A stretch of DNA of 64,000 nt from Xanthomonas sp. DAR 80977. GTDB lineage: Bacteria > Pseudomonadota > Gammaproteobacteria > Xanthomonadales > Xanthomonadaceae. Numbering within the stretch: the stretch's first letter is position 1; the number at the start of each line of letters is the position of its first letter. The notes beneath the pieces are model-generated. The model worked only from the letters and a program-made list of their open reading frames with translations, had not been told where the DNA came from and searched no databases. Of this stretch, positions 1 to 9,610 are shown piece by piece. The stretch spans positions 3,293,001 through 3,357,000 of the forward strand of contig NZ_CP162487.1 of assembly GCF_041240605.1 (NCBI RefSeq), written 5' to 3'. A program made the position numbers and the translations under genes.

Positions 1-36
1 CTTCCCCGGCCGCGCCTCTACCGATCAGGATAATCC

Positions 37-729
37 ATGTCACGGAAGATGCTGCTGCCCCTGTTGATCGCCGCCGTGCTGAGCCTCGGCGCCTGCAAGA
101 AGGTGCAGGAAGAAGTCGCCGCCGCGCAGAACCCCTACCCCAAGAGTTCGCCGCTGCACGCGCCGTTCGACCGCATGCTGCGCAAGCTGGTCAACGACCC
201 GCGCTATGTGGCGCTGCTCAAGCAGGGCGACAAGGCGAAGGCGCAGCAGGCCGGCTTCGAACTGGCGCAGAAGGGCATCGCCCGCCTGGACCACGCCACC
301 CTGGAACAGCGCCTGGAGATCCTCGCCGCGGTCAGCGAGAAGGTGGACGTGCCCAAGTGCGCGCTGCTGGCCCGCGGCGGCAACCCGAACGATGCGCAGG
401 CGATGAGCGCGGCGATGCTGCAGGGGCTGGAGACGCTGCCGCCGGCGCAGATCGATCAATGGTTCGACGTGTCGCTCAAGGCCACCGATGCGCAGCTGAG
501 CAATACGCCGCCGCAGACGGTGGCGCCGGCCGATGTCGAAGCGGCGATGACCAGCCTGATCACCGCCCTGCCCTCCGACCAGCAGCAGCGCCTGGTGAAG
601 GTGCTGCCGCAGATGGCGCAGGCCAGCGACGAGGACGCGTGCTGGGCGGCACGTACGCTGTACAGGCAGGCCCTGGCCACCAGGGAACCGGTGCGCGGCC
701 AGCTGGCCTGGGTGTTCGCCCAGCAGTAA
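37..729 (+). CDS. Putative lipoprotein of unknown function
   Basis: A 230-residue protein. It starts with two basic residues, a hydrophobic stretch and a lipobox (LGAC, Cys20), so it is very likely a lipoprotein exported by Sec and processed by signal peptidase II. The mature part is mainly helical, with many Ala, Gln and Leu and no catalytic motif I recognise. Two further Cys (in KCALLARGG and DACWAAR) could pair in the periplasm. The ATG follows AGGATAATCC, an acceptable ribosome site. It stands alone on the plus strand, facing the minus-strand gene at 812. No function is assigned. Confidence 0.8.
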   Translation: MSRKMLLPLLIAAVLSLGACKKVQEEVAAAQNPYPKSSPLHAPFDRMLRKLVNDPRYVALLKQGDKAKAQQAGFELAQKGIARLDHATLEQRLEILAAVSEKVDVPKCALLARGGNPNDAQAMSAAMLQGLETLPPAQIDQWFDVSLKATDAQLSNTPPQTVAPADVEAAMTSLITALPSDQQQRLVKVLPQMAQASDEDACWAARTLYRQALATREPVRGQLAWVFAQQ

Positions 730-811
730 GCCGGGCTGTCGGCGCTGCGGCCTTCTTCGCGAAGACCGCGGCGCCTCGGCGCCGTCGCGATCGCGGACGG
801 CGCCGCGCGGC

Positions 812-1249
812 TCAGCGCCGCTCGATGGTGAAGCCGCCCACCGCCACGCCCAGGTCCCAGCCCTTGCCGGTGCCGGCCAGGGCCAGCGAGATATCGCCCT
901 TGGTCATCACCTGCGCGTCGGAGGACTTGGCCGCGCCGGCATGCGCCTCGGCGGTCGCGTAGGTGCCGAACAGGTCGTTGAGCGTATAGGCGCCGGTGAA
1001 GCGGCCGCGGCCGTCGACGATCTTCGACTTGCCCACGCTCAGGCCGCCGCCCTTGGCGCTGATCTTGACCGGGATCTTGGAGCCGTTGTCGCAGGTGATG
1101 GTGCCGGTGCCGGTGGCGGTCTTGTAGAACACCGACCAGCCCGAGAGGTTGAAGCGCAGCTGGCAATCGATGTTGCCGGCGGCATGCGCCTGCGGCATGA
1201 AGGCGATGCCGGCGAGCAGCGCGGCGGTGGTCAACAGTTTGTTGTACAT
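812..1249 (-). CDS. Small secreted protein of unknown function
   Basis: 145 residues starting MYNKLLTTAALL, with a clear Sec signal peptide ending in AHA before GNIDCQ. The mature region is Gly- and Ser-rich beta-type sequence (GGGLSVGKSKI, GTGKGWDLGVAVGGF) and has two Cys (DCQ, TCDNG) that could form a disulfide. The reading frame extends 18 codons upstream, but the ATG at 1249 sits directly at the signal peptide and is preferred. The sequence resembles the DUF1134/EipA type of periplasmic beta-barrel-like proteins, but I am not certain of that family. It lies between two unrelated units. Confidence 0.72.
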   Translation of the reverse strand: MYNKLLTTAALLAGIAFMPQAHAAGNIDCQLRFNLSGWSVFYKTATGTGTITCDNGSKIPVKISAKGGGLSVGKSKIVDGRGRFTGAYTLNDLFGTYATAEAHAGAAKSSDAQVMTKGDISLALAGTGKGWDLGVAVGGFTIERR

Positions 1250-1339
1250 GGCGACGCTCCAGTGGATGGGAAACCGGGCCGAGCCTAGCAGCGCGCCCTG
1301 CAAGACGGCGTCAGCGCACGCGGCCCGGCATGGCGCCGT

Positions 1340-2170
1340 TCAGCGATCGGCGTTGGGCGCGCCCAGGCTGAAGGCGTCGGCGTCGAGCATCGCCGGGAAG
1401 CGCGCGCGGTGCGCGGCCAGCGCCGCCGCCGAGATCGTGGTGGTGGCCACCTGCTCGCGCTCGCGGATCTCCAGCTGCGGCTGGCCGAGGAAGTCGATGA
1501 CCGCGCTGTCGCCGGCATAGTGCAGGCCGTTGCCGTCCTCGCCCACCCGGTTGACCGCGGCCACGAAGCACAGGTTCTCGATCGCGCGCGCGCGCAGCAG
1601 GGTGCGCCACGGGTAGGCGCGCGCCGACGGCCAGTTGGCGACGAAGAGCTGCAGGTCGAAATCCAGCTCGCCGGGGCGCTCGACGTCGTAGCGGTTGCGG
1701 CAGAACACCGGGAAGCGCAGGTCGTAGCAGACCTGCGGATTGATCCGCCAGCCCTTCCACTCCACGCACAGCCGCTCGCGCCCGGCGGCGTAGCGCTGGT
1801 GCTCGTTGGCGTAGCGGAACAGGTGGCGCTTGTCGTAGTGCCGCAGCTCGCCGTCGGGCGTGGCCCACAGCAGGCGGTTGAAGACCTTGGCCGCGCCGTC
1901 CTCGCCGATGACCCGCAACTGCGCGCTGCCGGTCACCGCCGCGCCCAGCCGCGCCGCCTGCTCGCGGATCCAGGCCACGGTCGGCCCGTCCATGCCCTCG
2001 GCCTGGTCCAGCGCCTCGTTGGAGAAACCGCTAGTGAACGTTTCCGGCAGGATCACCAGATCGGTGGCGCCGGCCAGCGGCGCCAGCAGCTCGGCGTAGT
2101 GCGCGCGATTGCCGGCCGGATCGTGCCAGCGGGTGTCGCCTTGGACGAGGGAGATGCGCAGGTCGGTCAT
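1340..2170 (-). CDS. Carbon-nitrogen hydrolase, omega-amidase (YafV-like)
   Basis: 276 residues of the nitrilase superfamily. The Glu-Lys-Cys triad is visible: Glu in LVILPETFTSGFS, Lys in YDKRHLF and the nucleophile Cys in QVCYDLRFPVF. YafV/Nit2-type enzymes hydrolyse alpha-ketoglutaramate and alpha-keto-succinamate. The next gene upstream on the same strand is an aminotransferase, and omega-amidases commonly work with glutamine-dependent methionine-salvage transaminases, which supports this role. The frame runs 59 codons further upstream, but those codons are read from an intergenic repeat, so ATG at 2170 (MTDLRISLVQGDTRW) is the start. Cytoplasmic. Confidence 0.9.
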   Translation of the reverse strand: MTDLRISLVQGDTRWHDPAGNRAHYAELLAPLAGATDLVILPETFTSGFSNEALDQAEGMDGPTVAWIREQAARLGAAVTGSAQLRVIGEDGAAKVFNRLLWATPDGELRHYDKRHLFRYANEHQRYAAGRERLCVEWKGWRINPQVCYDLRFPVFCRNRYDVERPGELDFDLQLFVANWPSARAYPWRTLLRARAIENLCFVAAVNRVGEDGNGLHYAGDSAVIDFLGQPQLEIREREQVATTTISAAALAAHRARFPAMLDADAFSLGAPNADR

Positions 2171-2173
2171 GGT

Positions 2174-2312
2174 GGGGCCGGGATTGGGGAGTCGGGATTG
2201 GGGATTGGCAAAAGCGGGGTTCGGGTCTTGATCTGGATTGAGGCAGCCAGGTTTCCGCGGGCGGTTCTTCGCTTCTACGAATCCCCAATCCCGACTCCCC
2301 AATCCCGGCGGC
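2174..2312. repeat. Intergenic GGGATTGGGGA-type inverted repeat
   Basis: Two inverted arms built from the unit GGGATTGGGGATTCGGGA or close variants (about 2174-2208, and complementary 2277-2312) enclose about 70 bp. The element fills the gap between the aminotransferase stop and the omega-amidase start, inside what looks like one transcript. The same unit recurs between ccmE and ccmF, proB and proA, argC and argH, and around argG. The arms can form a long stem in RNA. Its age and mobility are unknown. Confidence 0.75.
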
Positions 2313-2315
2313 TCA

Positions 2316-3464
2316 TCAGAGCCGCTGCAGCCGCTCGATCGCCGCATCCAGTGTCGCTTCGTTCTTGGCGAAGCACAGCCGCGCCAGGCGCTGGCCGGGC
2401 GGCGGGGTCTGGTAGAACGGCGACAGCGGGATCGCGGCCACGCCCTTCTCGATGGTCAGCCACTTCACGAATTCGGTGTCGGGCAAGTCGCTGACCGCCG
2501 AGTAGTCGACCAGCTGGAAGTAGCCGCCCGGCACCGGCAGCGGGGCGAGCCGGGTGGTCAGCAATTGTTCGCGGAAGCGGTCGCGCTTGGCCTGGTAGAA
2601 CGCGCCGAGCTGTTCGTCGTGCTCGGGTTCGTCGCGGATCATCGCGGCGAAGGCGTACTGTGCCGGGCCGAAGCTGGTGAAGGTGTTGTACTGGTGCACC
2701 TTGCGGAATTCGGCGCTGAGCGCCGGCGGCGCGATCGCGTAGCCGATCTTCCAGCCGGTGCAGTGGTAGGTCTTGCCGAAGCTGGAGACGACGAAGGCGC
2801 GCTCGCGCAGCTCCGGCCAGCGCAGCACCGATTCGTGGCGGCGGCCGTCGAACACGATGTGCTCGTAGACCTCGTCGGAGATCAGGAAGATGTCGCTGCC
2901 GCGCAGCAGGTCGGCGACCGCCTGCAGGTCGTCGGCGCCGAGCATCGCCCCGGACGGGTTGTGCGGGCTGTTGAGGATCAGCAGCCGCGTGCGCGGGGTG
3001 ATCGCCGCGCGCACCCGCTCCCAGTCCACCGCGAAGGTCTGCGGGTCCAGCGGCACGTGCACCGCGCGCGCGCCGGCCAGGTCGATCGCCGGCTCGTAGC
3101 TGTCGTAGGCCGGATCCAGCACGATCACCTCCTCGCCCGGCCGCACCACCGCGTGGATGGCGTTGAACAGCGCCTCGGTGGCGCCGCTGGTCACGGTGAC
3201 CTCGGTGTCCGGGTCGACCTGCGCGCCGTAGCAGCGCAGCGCCTTGCCGGCGATCGCCTGGCGCAGCACCGGCACCCCGGTCATCGGCGGGTACTGGTTG
3301 TGGCCGTCGCGCATCGCCTGGGCGAGCGTGTCGATCAGCCGCGCCGGCGCGGCGAAGTCGGGAAAGCCCTGGCCCAGGTTGACCGCGCCGTGCTCGGCGG
3401 CCAATTGCGACATCACGGTGAAGATGGTGGTGCCCACCTTGGGCAGCTTGGTCTGCGGGAGCAT
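2316..3464 (-). CDS. PLP-dependent aminotransferase (methionine aminotransferase YbdL type)
   Basis: 382 residues, fold type I class I/II aminotransferase. The PLP lysine is K231 in [16 protein letters not shown]. Other family marks are the NLGQGFPDF substrate-loop motif, the NSPHNPSGA Asn-Pro motif and DEVYEHIVF. It resembles YbdL and kynurenine aminotransferase/glutamine transaminase K, which transaminate the methionine-salvage keto acid with glutamine or aromatic donors. The omega-amidase gene downstream would remove the ketoglutaramate product. The start MLPQTKLPK at 3464 was chosen over a long upstream shadow extension because the family begins there. Divergent from ccmA. Confidence 0.88.
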   Translation of the reverse strand: MLPQTKLPKVGTTIFTVMSQLAAEHGAVNLGQGFPDFAAPARLIDTLAQAMRDGHNQYPPMTGVPVLRQAIAGKALRCYGAQVDPDTEVTVTSGATEALFNAIHAVVRPGEEVIVLDPAYDSYEPAIDLAGARAVHVPLDPQTFAVDWERVRAAITPRTRLLILNSPHNPSGAMLGADDLQAVADLLRGSDIFLISDEVYEHIVFDGRRHESVLRWPELRERAFVVSSFGKTYHCTGWKIGYAIAPPALSAEFRKVHQYNTFTSFGPAQYAFAAMIRDEPEHDEQLGAFYQAKRDRFREQLLTTRLAPLPVPGGYFQLVDYSAVSDLPDTEFVKWLTIEKGVAAIPLSPFYQTPPPGQRLARLCFAKNEATLDAAIERLQRL

Positions 3465-3686
3465 GCGTCGGCTACGGAAACGGGAAAGCGCCGAGTGTAC
3501 GCAAAGCCGCCTGCCGGCGATGCGGCGGCGGCATGCAAAACAGCGTTCCCCGCATGGCGCGCGGCGCCGCCGCCGGCATGCAGCCGCCGCCGCGGCGCCC
3601 GCGCCGGAGCGCCGCATGCCGATACAATGCGCGGCTCCCGCCGCCACCGCCTGCCGCCGCGCCCGTCCCGCTGCGGCCCTTCGCCG

Positions 3687-4334
3687 ATGACCGATCCGCT
3701 GCATTCCCCGCCGCCGCTGCTGGCCGCGCACGGGCTCACCTTCGCCCGCGACGACGCCGCCGTGTTCGGTCCGCTGGATTTCCACCTGGACGCGGGCGAG
3801 GCGCTGCTGGTGCAGGGCGACAATGGCGCCGGCAAGACCACCCTGCTGCGGGTGCTGGTCGGGCTGCTGCGCGCCGAGGCCGGGCGCATCGAGATCGACG
3901 GCCGTCCGGTGCGCCGCGGCGACCGCGCGCGCTACATGGCCTACCTGGGTCACCTGGGCGCGCTGAAGGCGGACCTGAGCACGCTGGAGAACCTGCACTA
4001 CCTGTGCGGCCTGCAGGGCCGCCGCGCCAAGCAGATGCCGGGCAGCGCGCTGGCCATCGTCGGCCTGGCCGGCTACGAGGACACCCTGGTGCGGCAGCTG
4101 TCGGCCGGGCAGAAGAAGCGCCTGGCGCTGGCCCGGGTGTGGCTGTCGCCGGCGCCGCTGTGGCTGCTCGACGAGCCCTACGCCAACCTCGACCTGGACG
4201 GCATCACCCTGGTCAACCGGATGATCGCCGCGCACCTGCGCAGCGGCGGCGCGGCGCTGGTCACCACCCATGGCGCCTACGCCGCGCCGCCGGTGCGCAC
4301 GCGCATGCTGAGCCTGAGCGGGGTGGCCGCATGA
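3687..4334 (+). CDS. ccmA: Heme exporter ATP-binding protein CcmA
   Basis: 215 residues, an ABC ATPase. It has Walker A ([11 protein letters not shown]), signature ([14 protein letters not shown]) and Walker B ([12 protein letters not shown]). It is the ATPase of the CcmABCD complex, which releases holo-CcmE during cytochrome c maturation at the inner membrane. First gene of ccmABCDEFGHI; its stop overlaps the ccmB start (ATGA). The start MTDPLHSPP fits the family length; the frame is open for 480 codons upstream but that part is antisense shadow. A TACAAT at 3623-3628 could be its -10 element. Confidence 0.95.
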   Translation: MTDPLHSPPPLLAAHGLTFARDDAAVFGPLDFHLDAGEALLVQGDNGAGKTTLLRVLVGLLRAEAGRIEIDGRPVRRGDRARYMAYLGHLGALKADLSTLENLHYLCGLQGRRAKQMPGSALAIVGLAGYEDTLVRQLSAGQKKRLALARVWLSPAPLWLLDEPYANLDLDGITLVNRMIAAHLRSGGAALVTTHGAYAAPPVRTRMLSLSGVAA

Positions 4335-5026
4335 GCCTGGCCGCGCCGGTTCCCTCGCTGTGGCAGGCCACCCGGGCGCTGCTGCTGCGCGACCTGCGCC
4401 TGCTGTGGCGGCGCCGCGGCGACGCGCTGCAGCCGGCGCTGTTCGCGCTGCTGATCGTGGCCCTGTTCGCGCTGGCGCTGGGCAACCAGCCGCGCCTGCT
4501 CGGCGAGGTCGCCGGCGCCGCGCTGTGGCTGGCGGCGCTGCTGGCCGGACTGCTCGCGCTGGACAGCCTGTTCCGCGGCGACGCCGAGGACGGCTCGCTG
4601 GAACAGTGGCTGCTGGCGCCGGTGCCGCTGGCCTGGCTGGTGCTGGTGCGGGTGCTGCTGCACTGGCTGACCACCGCGCTGCCGCTGATCGTGGCCACCC
4701 CGCTGCTGGGCGAATTGCTGCACCTGCCGCATGACCGCATGCCGGTGCTGCTGGCATCGTTGGCGCTGGGCACGCCGCTGCTGAGCCTGATCGGCGCGGT
4801 GGTGGCGGCGCTGACGGTGAGCATGAAGCGCGCCGGGATCCTGGTCGCGCTGCTGGCGCTGCCGCTGTACGTGCCGGTGCTGGTGTTCGGCGCCGGCAGC
4901 GTGGCCGCGGCGGCGCAGGGCCTGGACCCCGGCGGCGGCCTGCTGCTGCTGGCGGCCGGGCTGGTGCTGGGTCTGGTGCTGGCGCCGCTGGCGGCGGCGG
5001 CGGCGATCCGGATCTCGTTGAGCTGA
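4331..5026 (+). CDS. ccmB: Heme exporter permease CcmB
   Basis: 231 residues with about six Leu/Ala-rich membrane helices and the CcmB-typical motif [10 protein letters not shown] near residue 90. It is the membrane partner of CcmA in the complex that frees heme-loaded CcmE. It overlaps ccmA by four bases, implying coupled translation. Length is normal for the family. The roughly 105-base gap to ccmC carries a separate candidate promoter. Confidence 0.95.
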   Translation: MSLAAPVPSLWQATRALLLRDLRLLWRRRGDALQPALFALLIVALFALALGNQPRLLGEVAGAALWLAALLAGLLALDSLFRGDAEDGSLEQWLLAPVPLAWLVLVRVLLHWLTTALPLIVATPLLGELLHLPHDRMPVLLASLALGTPLLSLIGAVVAALTVSMKRAGILVALLALPLYVPVLVFGAGSVAAAAQGLDPGGGLLLLAAGLVLGLVLAPLAAAAAIRISLS

Positions 5027-5118
5027 GCGTGTTGGCGCAGCGTCCGCGCGGCGCGCGCCGTACCATCTGGTCTATTGTTGCACCGCTGTCGCCGCACCGA
5101 AGCAAGCCTCCCGCCCGC

Positions 5119-5124
5119 TAGAAT
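5119..5124 (+). promoter_or_regulatory. Candidate -10 element of ccmC
   Basis: TAGAAT lies 7 bases before the ccmC ATG in the context GCTAGAATCG. Transcription starting 6-8 bases downstream would begin at or beside the start codon, giving a leaderless or nearly leaderless mRNA. The same GCTAGAATCG word occurs before metX. No convincing -35 box is seen. Confidence 0.45.
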
Positions 5125-5131
5125 CGACCGC

Positions 5132-5881
5132 ATGTCCTCCGTCGTCCGCTGGTTCCACCAACTCGGCTCGCCCCCCGCCTTCGACCGCTTCGCCGCGCGC
5201 TGGACGCCGTGGTGCTACCTGGCCGCGCTGCTGCTGGGCGGGCTGGGGATCTGGCAGGCGCTGTTCGTGGTGCCGGCCGACCGCCTGCAGAGCGACGCCT
5301 TCCGCATCCTCTACATCCACGTGCCCAGCGCCTGGATGAGCCTGTTCGTGTTCGGGCTGATGGCGCTGTACGCGGCGATCGCGCAGGTGTGGCGGATCAA
5401 GCTGTGCGAGGTGCTGGCGATGGCCTGTGCGCCGATCGGCGCCGCCTTCACCGTGATCACCCTGCTGACCGGCAGCATCTGGGGCAAGCCGATGTGGGGC
5501 GCGTGGTGGGACTGGGACCCGCGCCTGACCACCGAACTGATCCTGCTGTTCCTGTACATCGGGGTGATGGGCCTGTACCTGGCGATCGAGGACCGCCGCA
5601 ACGCCGCGCGCGCGGCCGGGCTGCTGGCCATCGTCGGCGTGGTGCTGCTGCCGGTGATCCGCTATTCGGTGGTGTGGTGGAACTCGCTGCACCAGGGCCA
5701 GACCATCCGCCTGTTCGGCCAGTCGAGCATGGACCCGAGCATGCTGCCGCCGCTGTGGCTGATGGTGGCGGCGACCAAGTTCTGGTTCGCCGGCTCGCTG
5801 CTGGCGCGCGCGCGCGCCGACAACCTGCGCCGCGAGGCCGGCAAGGACTGGGTGGCGAAACTGGCGGAGACGCGCGCATGA
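5132..5881 (+). CDS. ccmC: Heme transport/attachment protein CcmC
   Basis: 249 residues with six predicted membrane helices and the Trp-rich heme-handling motif ([17 protein letters not shown], about residues 113-130). Flanking His in YIHVPSAW and NSLHQG serve as external heme ligands in this family. CcmC loads heme onto CcmE in the periplasm. The ATG at 5132 is chosen because the 19 extra upstream codons are not family-like. Overlaps ccmD by four bases. Confidence 0.96.
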   Translation: MSSVVRWFHQLGSPPAFDRFAARWTPWCYLAALLLGGLGIWQALFVVPADRLQSDAFRILYIHVPSAWMSLFVFGLMALYAAIAQVWRIKLCEVLAMACAPIGAAFTVITLLTGSIWGKPMWGAWWDWDPRLTTELILLFLYIGVMGLYLAIEDRRNAARAAGLLAIVGVVLLPVIRYSVVWWNSLHQGQTIRLFGQSSMDPSMLPPLWLMVAATKFWFAGSLLARARADNLRREAGKDWVAKLAETRA

Positions 5882-6051
5882 ACTACCTGCCCTACGTGGT
5901 CGGCGCCTATGCGGTGTTCGCCGGCGTGCTGCTGGCCGACTTCGTGCTGGCGCGGCTGCAGCTGCGCGGCGCCCTGCGCGCGGCGCGCTTGCGCGCGCAG
6001 CGCAAGCGCCAGCCCAAGGCCGACCCGGCCGCGCTGGACCTGAGCCGATGA
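5878..6051 (+). CDS. ccmD: Heme exporter accessory protein CcmD
   Basis: 57 residues: one membrane helix (about residues 5-27) followed by a basic cytoplasmic tail rich in Arg and Lys, the standard CcmD design. It stabilises the CcmABC-CcmE complex. It overlaps ccmC upstream and ccmE downstream, each by four bases (ATGA). Too small to classify by motif; its position between ccmC and ccmE decides the call. Confidence 0.92.
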   Translation: MNYLPYVVGAYAVFAGVLLADFVLARLQLRGALRAARLRAQRKRQPKADPAALDLSR

Positions 6052-6500
6052 CCCCGCAGCGCAAGCGCCGCCTGCTGCTGTTGATGGTGCTGGTGCTGGC
6101 CGCGGGCCTGACCACCACGTTGGTGGCGATGGCCCTGCAGCGCAATACCGCCTACCTGTACACCCCGGCCGAAGTGCTGGCCGGCAAGACCGGCGAGCAC
6201 GCGCGCTTCCGGCTCGGCGGCATGGTCGAGAAAGGCTCGTTCCAGCGCGCGCCCGGCTCGCTGCTGGCGCGGTTCCGGGTCACCGACGGCGACGCGCAGC
6301 TGACCGTCAGCTACGACCGGATCCTGCCCGACCTGTTCCGCGAGGGCCAGGCGGTGGTGGCCACCGGGCGCATGCGCGACGGCGTGTTCGTGGCCGAGGA
6401 CGTGCTGGCCAAGCACGACGAGACCTACATGCCCAAGGAACTGGAAGAGAAGATGGGCAGTGCGCACCGCAAGCACGATGTGGCGGAGGCGGCGCGGTGA
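6048..6500 (+). CDS. ccmE: Cytochrome c-type biogenesis heme chaperone CcmE
   Basis: 150 residues: N-terminal membrane anchor (residues 8-28) and a periplasmic OB-fold domain. The heme-binding His and distal Tyr are in the conserved segment [12 protein letters not shown] near the C-terminus. CcmE accepts heme covalently through this His and hands it to CcmF. Overlaps ccmD by four bases. Separated from ccmF by an intergenic repeat. Confidence 0.96.
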   Translation: MTPQRKRRLLLLMVLVLAAGLTTTLVAMALQRNTAYLYTPAEVLAGKTGEHARFRLGGMVEKGSFQRAPGSLLARFRVTDGDAQLTVSYDRILPDLFREGQAVVATGRMRDGVFVAEDVLAKHDETYMPKELEEKMGSAHRKHDVAEAAR

Positions 6501-6511
6501 CCGGAGCGTTT

Positions 6512-6614
6512 TGCGGGACTCGGGACTCGGGACCCGGGACTCGTAACAGCAAGACTGCGCGTGGCCTGAGCGTTGGCTTTTCCGGGTCCCGAGTCCCGGG
6601 TCCCGCGTCCCGGC
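6512..6614. repeat. Intergenic GGGACTCGGGA-type inverted repeat
   Basis: GGGACTCGGGACTCGGGACC on one side and the complementary GGGTCCCGAGTCCCGGGTCC on the other bracket about 35 bp, between ccmE and ccmF in the middle of the operon. It is a variant (ACTC for ATTC) of the repeat at 2174, 26797, 30009 and 36081. The stem would be GC-rich and could modulate expression of ccmF relative to ccmE. Confidence 0.75.
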
Positions 6615-6623
6615 GCACACCCC

Positions 6624-8558
6624 ATGCTGCCTGAACTCGGCCAGATCCTGCTGATCCTGGCGCTGCTCGCCGCGCTGCTGCAGGCGGTGCTGCCGCTGGC
6701 CGGCGCGCAGCGCGGCGACGCGCGCTGGATGGCGGTGGCGCGGCCGGCGGCGTTCGCGCAGCTGGCGCTGGTCGCCGGCGCCTTCGTGGTGCTGACCCAT
6801 GCGTTCCTGGTGCAGGATTTCTCGGTGGCCTACGTGGCCGAGAACTCCAACTCGCTGCTGCCGCTGATGTACCGCTACTCGGCGGTGTGGGGCGCGCACG
6901 AAGGCTCGCTGCTGCTGTGGACGCTGATCCTGGCGCTGTGGACCGGCGCGGTGGCGCTGTGCTCGCGCAGCCTGCCGGCGCCGGTGATGGCGCGGGTGAT
7001 CGGCACGCTGGCGCTGGTCAGCCTGGGCTTCCTGGCGTTCCTGCTGTTCACCTCCAACCCGTTCGCGCGGCTGCTGCCGGCGCCGCTGGAAGGCCGCGAC
7101 CTCAACCCGCTGCTGCAGGACCCGGGCCTGGTGATCCACCCGCCGCTGCTGTACGCCGGCTACGTCGGCTTCGCGGTGCCGTTCGCGTTCGCCATCGCCG
7201 CGCTGCTCGACGGCCAGGTCGACGCGCGCTGGCTGCGCTGGACGCGGCCGTGGACCAACGTGGCCTGGGGCTTCCTGACCATCGGCATCGCCCTGGGCAG
7301 CTGGTGGGCGTACTACGAGCTGGGCTGGGGCGGCTGGTGGTTCTGGGATCCGGTGGAGAACGCCAGCTTCATGCCGTGGCTGGCCGGCGCGGCGCTGCTG
7401 CATTCGCAGGCGGTGACCGAGAAGCGCGGCAGCTTCGCCGCATGGACGCTGCTGCTGGCGATCGCCGCGTTCTCGCTGTCGCTGCTGGGCACCTTCCTGG
7501 TGCGCTCGGGCGTGCTGACCAGCGTGCACTCGTTCGCCGCCGATCCCGGCCGCGGCCTGTTCATCCTGGTGTTCCTGAGCCTGGTCTGCGGCGGCGCGCT
7601 GCTGCTGTACGCGCTGCGCGGCGGCCGCATCGGCGCCAGCGCCGGCGACGAACGCCAACGCTTCGCCGCGTCCTCGCGCGAGACCCTGCTGCTGGCCAAC
7701 AACCTGCTGCTGACCTGCGCCTGCGCGATGGTGCTGCTGGGCACGCTGTATCCGCTGCTGGCCGACGCACTCGGACTGGGCAAGCTGTCGGTCGGCCCGC
7801 CCTACTTCGGCACCCTGTTCGTGGTGCTGATGGCGCCGCTGGTGGCGCTGCTGCCGTTCGGGCCGCTGACCCGCTGGCAGCGCGAACAGCCGTCGCGGCC
7901 GCTGGCGCTGCTGGCGCCATGGGCGGGCCTTGCCCTGCTGGCCGGCGTGCTCGGCTTCTTCCTGGCCCCGCAGGGACCGTGGAAGACCGCCGCCGGCGTG
8001 GCCGGCGCGGCCTGGGTGCTGCTCGGCACCGCGCGTTTCGTGTGGAGCCGCGTGCAGCTCAAGGGCAGCCGCTTCACCGCCGAGATGCTGGGCATGACCC
8101 TGGCCCACGCCGGCATCGCGGTGTTCCTGACCGGCGCGCTGCTGGTCGAGGCGCTGGACCAGCAGCGCGAAGTGGCGCTGGCGCCGGGGCAGAGCCTGCA
8201 GATGGGCCGCTACCGGTTCGAGTTCCAGAGCCTGCAGCAGACCCGCGGCCCCAACTACGTGTCCGACCGCGCGCACGTGCAGGTGCTGCGCGACGACCGC
8301 CCGCTGGCGCTGCTGCATCCCGAAAAGCGCGTCTATGCCAGCGGCGGCCAGAGCCTGAGCGAGGCCGGCATCCACCCCGGCCTGTTCGGCGACGTCTATA
8401 TCGCCCTGGGCGAACCGCTGGGCGGCAACGCCTGGGCGATGCGCCTGCATGTCAAACCGTTCGTTCGCTGGATCTGGCTGGGCGCGGCGCTGATGGCGCT
8501 GGGCGGCTTCGTCACCGCCGGCGACCGGCGCTTCCGTCGTTCCCCGGAGAAAGCCTGA
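6624..8558 (+). CDS. ccmF: Heme lyase CcmF
   Basis: 644 residues with about 15 membrane helices and the WWD domain (SWWAYYELGWGGWWFWDPVENASF, quoted here only in part: GWGGWWFWDP). It joins heme from CcmE to the CXXCH motif of apocytochrome c in the periplasm, together with CcmH and CcmI. The C-terminal periplasmic part includes LMQ-type sequence preceding a last helix. ATG at 6624 (MLPELGQILL) is chosen; 17 codons upstream are read from the repeat. Overlaps ccmG (TGATG). Confidence 0.96.
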   Translation: MLPELGQILLILALLAALLQAVLPLAGAQRGDARWMAVARPAAFAQLALVAGAFVVLTHAFLVQDFSVAYVAENSNSLLPLMYRYSAVWGAHEGSLLLWTLILALWTGAVALCSRSLPAPVMARVIGTLALVSLGFLAFLLFTSNPFARLLPAPLEGRDLNPLLQDPGLVIHPPLLYAGYVGFAVPFAFAIAALLDGQVDARWLRWTRPWTNVAWGFLTIGIALGSWWAYYELGWGGWWFWDPVENASFMPWLAGAALLHSQAVTEKRGSFAAWTLLLAIAAFSLSLLGTFLVRSGVLTSVHSFAADPGRGLFILVFLSLVCGGALLLYALRGGRIGASAGDERQRFAASSRETLLLANNLLLTCACAMVLLGTLYPLLADALGLGKLSVGPPYFGTLFVVLMAPLVALLPFGPLTRWQREQPSRPLALLAPWAGLALLAGVLGFFLAPQGPWKTAAGVAGAAWVLLGTARFVWSRVQLKGSRFTAEMLGMTLAHAGIAVFLTGALLVEALDQQREVALAPGQSLQMGRYRFEFQSLQQTRGPNYVSDRAHVQVLRDDRPLALLHPEKRVYASGGQSLSEAGIHPGLFGDVYIALGEPLGGNAWAMRLHVKPFVRWIWLGAALMALGGFVTAGDRRFRRSPEKA

Positions 8559-9160
8559 TGTCCGCCCCCGCTCCCCGCCGCCTGCCGCTGCCCGCCATCG
8601 TGCTCGGCACGCTGTTCTTCCTCGGCCTGCTGGCGCTGATGTTCTATGCGGTGCAGCGGTCCGGGGTGGCCGATCGCGATGCGCTGCCGTCGGCGCTGAT
8701 CGGCAAGCCGGCGCCGGCGTTCGAGCTGCCGGTGCTGCACGACGCGTCGATCCGCGTGCGCAGCGCCGAGCTGCGCGGCGCGCCGTACGTGCTCAACGTG
8801 TGGGGCAGCTGGTGCGCCACCTGCCGCGAGGAACACCCGGTGCTGACCCGCTTCGCGCTGACCAAGCGCGTGCGGGTGATCGGCTACGACTGGAAGGACA
8901 CCCGCGAAGACGCGCTGCACTGGCTGGAACAGCTGGGCAACCCGTTCTTCGTGGTGCTGTTCGATCCGGACGGCCGCACCGCGATCGACTGGGGCGTGGC
9001 CGCGGCGCCGGAAACCTTCCTGGTCGATGCGCGCGGCGTGGTGCGCTGGAAGCATTCCGGCGCGTTGACCGACCAGATCGTGCAGGACGAATTGCTGCCG
9101 GCACTGCTGCAGGCCGAACGCGATGCGCCGACCGCCAGACAGGGCCGGGCCGCACCGTGA
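8558..9160 (+). CDS. ccmG: Thiol:disulfide interchange protein CcmG/DsbE
   Basis: 200 residues: N-terminal anchor (residues 10-30) and a thioredoxin-fold periplasmic domain with the active site WGSWCATCREEHP and the CcmG-type cis-Pro region AAPETFLVD. It keeps the apocytochrome CXXCH cysteines, or CcmH, reduced for heme ligation. The start codon overlaps the ccmF stop, and the stop overlaps ccmH, so translation is coupled. Confidence 0.95.
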   Translation: MSAPAPRRLPLPAIVLGTLFFLGLLALMFYAVQRSGVADRDALPSALIGKPAPAFELPVLHDASIRVRSAELRGAPYVLNVWGSWCATCREEHPVLTRFALTKRVRVIGYDWKDTREDALHWLEQLGNPFFVVLFDPDGRTAIDWGVAAAPETFLVDARGVVRWKHSGALTDQIVQDELLPALLQAERDAPTARQGRAAP

Positions 9161-9606
9161 TGCGTCGCTGGCGCGCGCCGCTGCTGCTCCTGCTGCTGGC
9201 ATGCGCCGGCCCGCTGGGCGCGCAGCCGGTGGCCGACCCGACCCCGCCGGCCTATCGCTCGGCGGCCGAGGAGGCGCGTTTCCATGCGCTGACCGCCGAA
9301 CTGCGCTGCGTGCAGTGCCAGAACCAGTCGCTGGCCGACTCGCATGCGCAGATCGCGCTGGACCTGCGCCGCGAAGTGCTGCAACTGATGCAGCAGGGGC
9401 ATTCGGACGCGGAGATCAAGCGCTTCCTGGTCGACCGCTACGGCGAGTTCGTGCTGTACCGGCCGCAGGTGGAATCGCGCACCTGGCTGCTGTGGTTCGG
9501 CCCGCTGGCGCTGCTCGGCGCCGGCGCGCTGGTCCTGGTCCGGATCGTGCGCCGCCGCGCGCCGGCCGACGCTGCGCCGCCGGCGCAGGACGAACAGGAA
9601 TGGTGA
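9160..9606 (+). CDS. ccmH: Cytochrome c maturation protein CcmH (thiol reductase subunit)
   Basis: 148 residues: signal peptide (cleavage near GAQ-PVAD), the redox motif LRCVQCQNQSLADS typical of CcmH/CcmL, a three-helix domain, and one C-terminal membrane helix (about 108-127). It presents reduced apocytochrome c to CcmF. This is the short form without TPRs; the TPR part is the separate ccmI gene that follows after 4 bases. Confidence 0.95.
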   Translation: MRRWRAPLLLLLLACAGPLGAQPVADPTPPAYRSAAEEARFHALTAELRCVQCQNQSLADSHAQIALDLRREVLQLMQQGHSDAEIKRFLVDRYGEFVLYRPQVESRTWLLWFGPLALLGAGALVLVRIVRRRAPADAAPPAQDEQEW

Positions 9607-9610
9607 GGCG

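Noticed and set aside
2238..3686. Long N-terminal extension of CcmA
   Set aside because: The region is antisense to the aminotransferase, and CcmA homologues begin near MTDPLHS.
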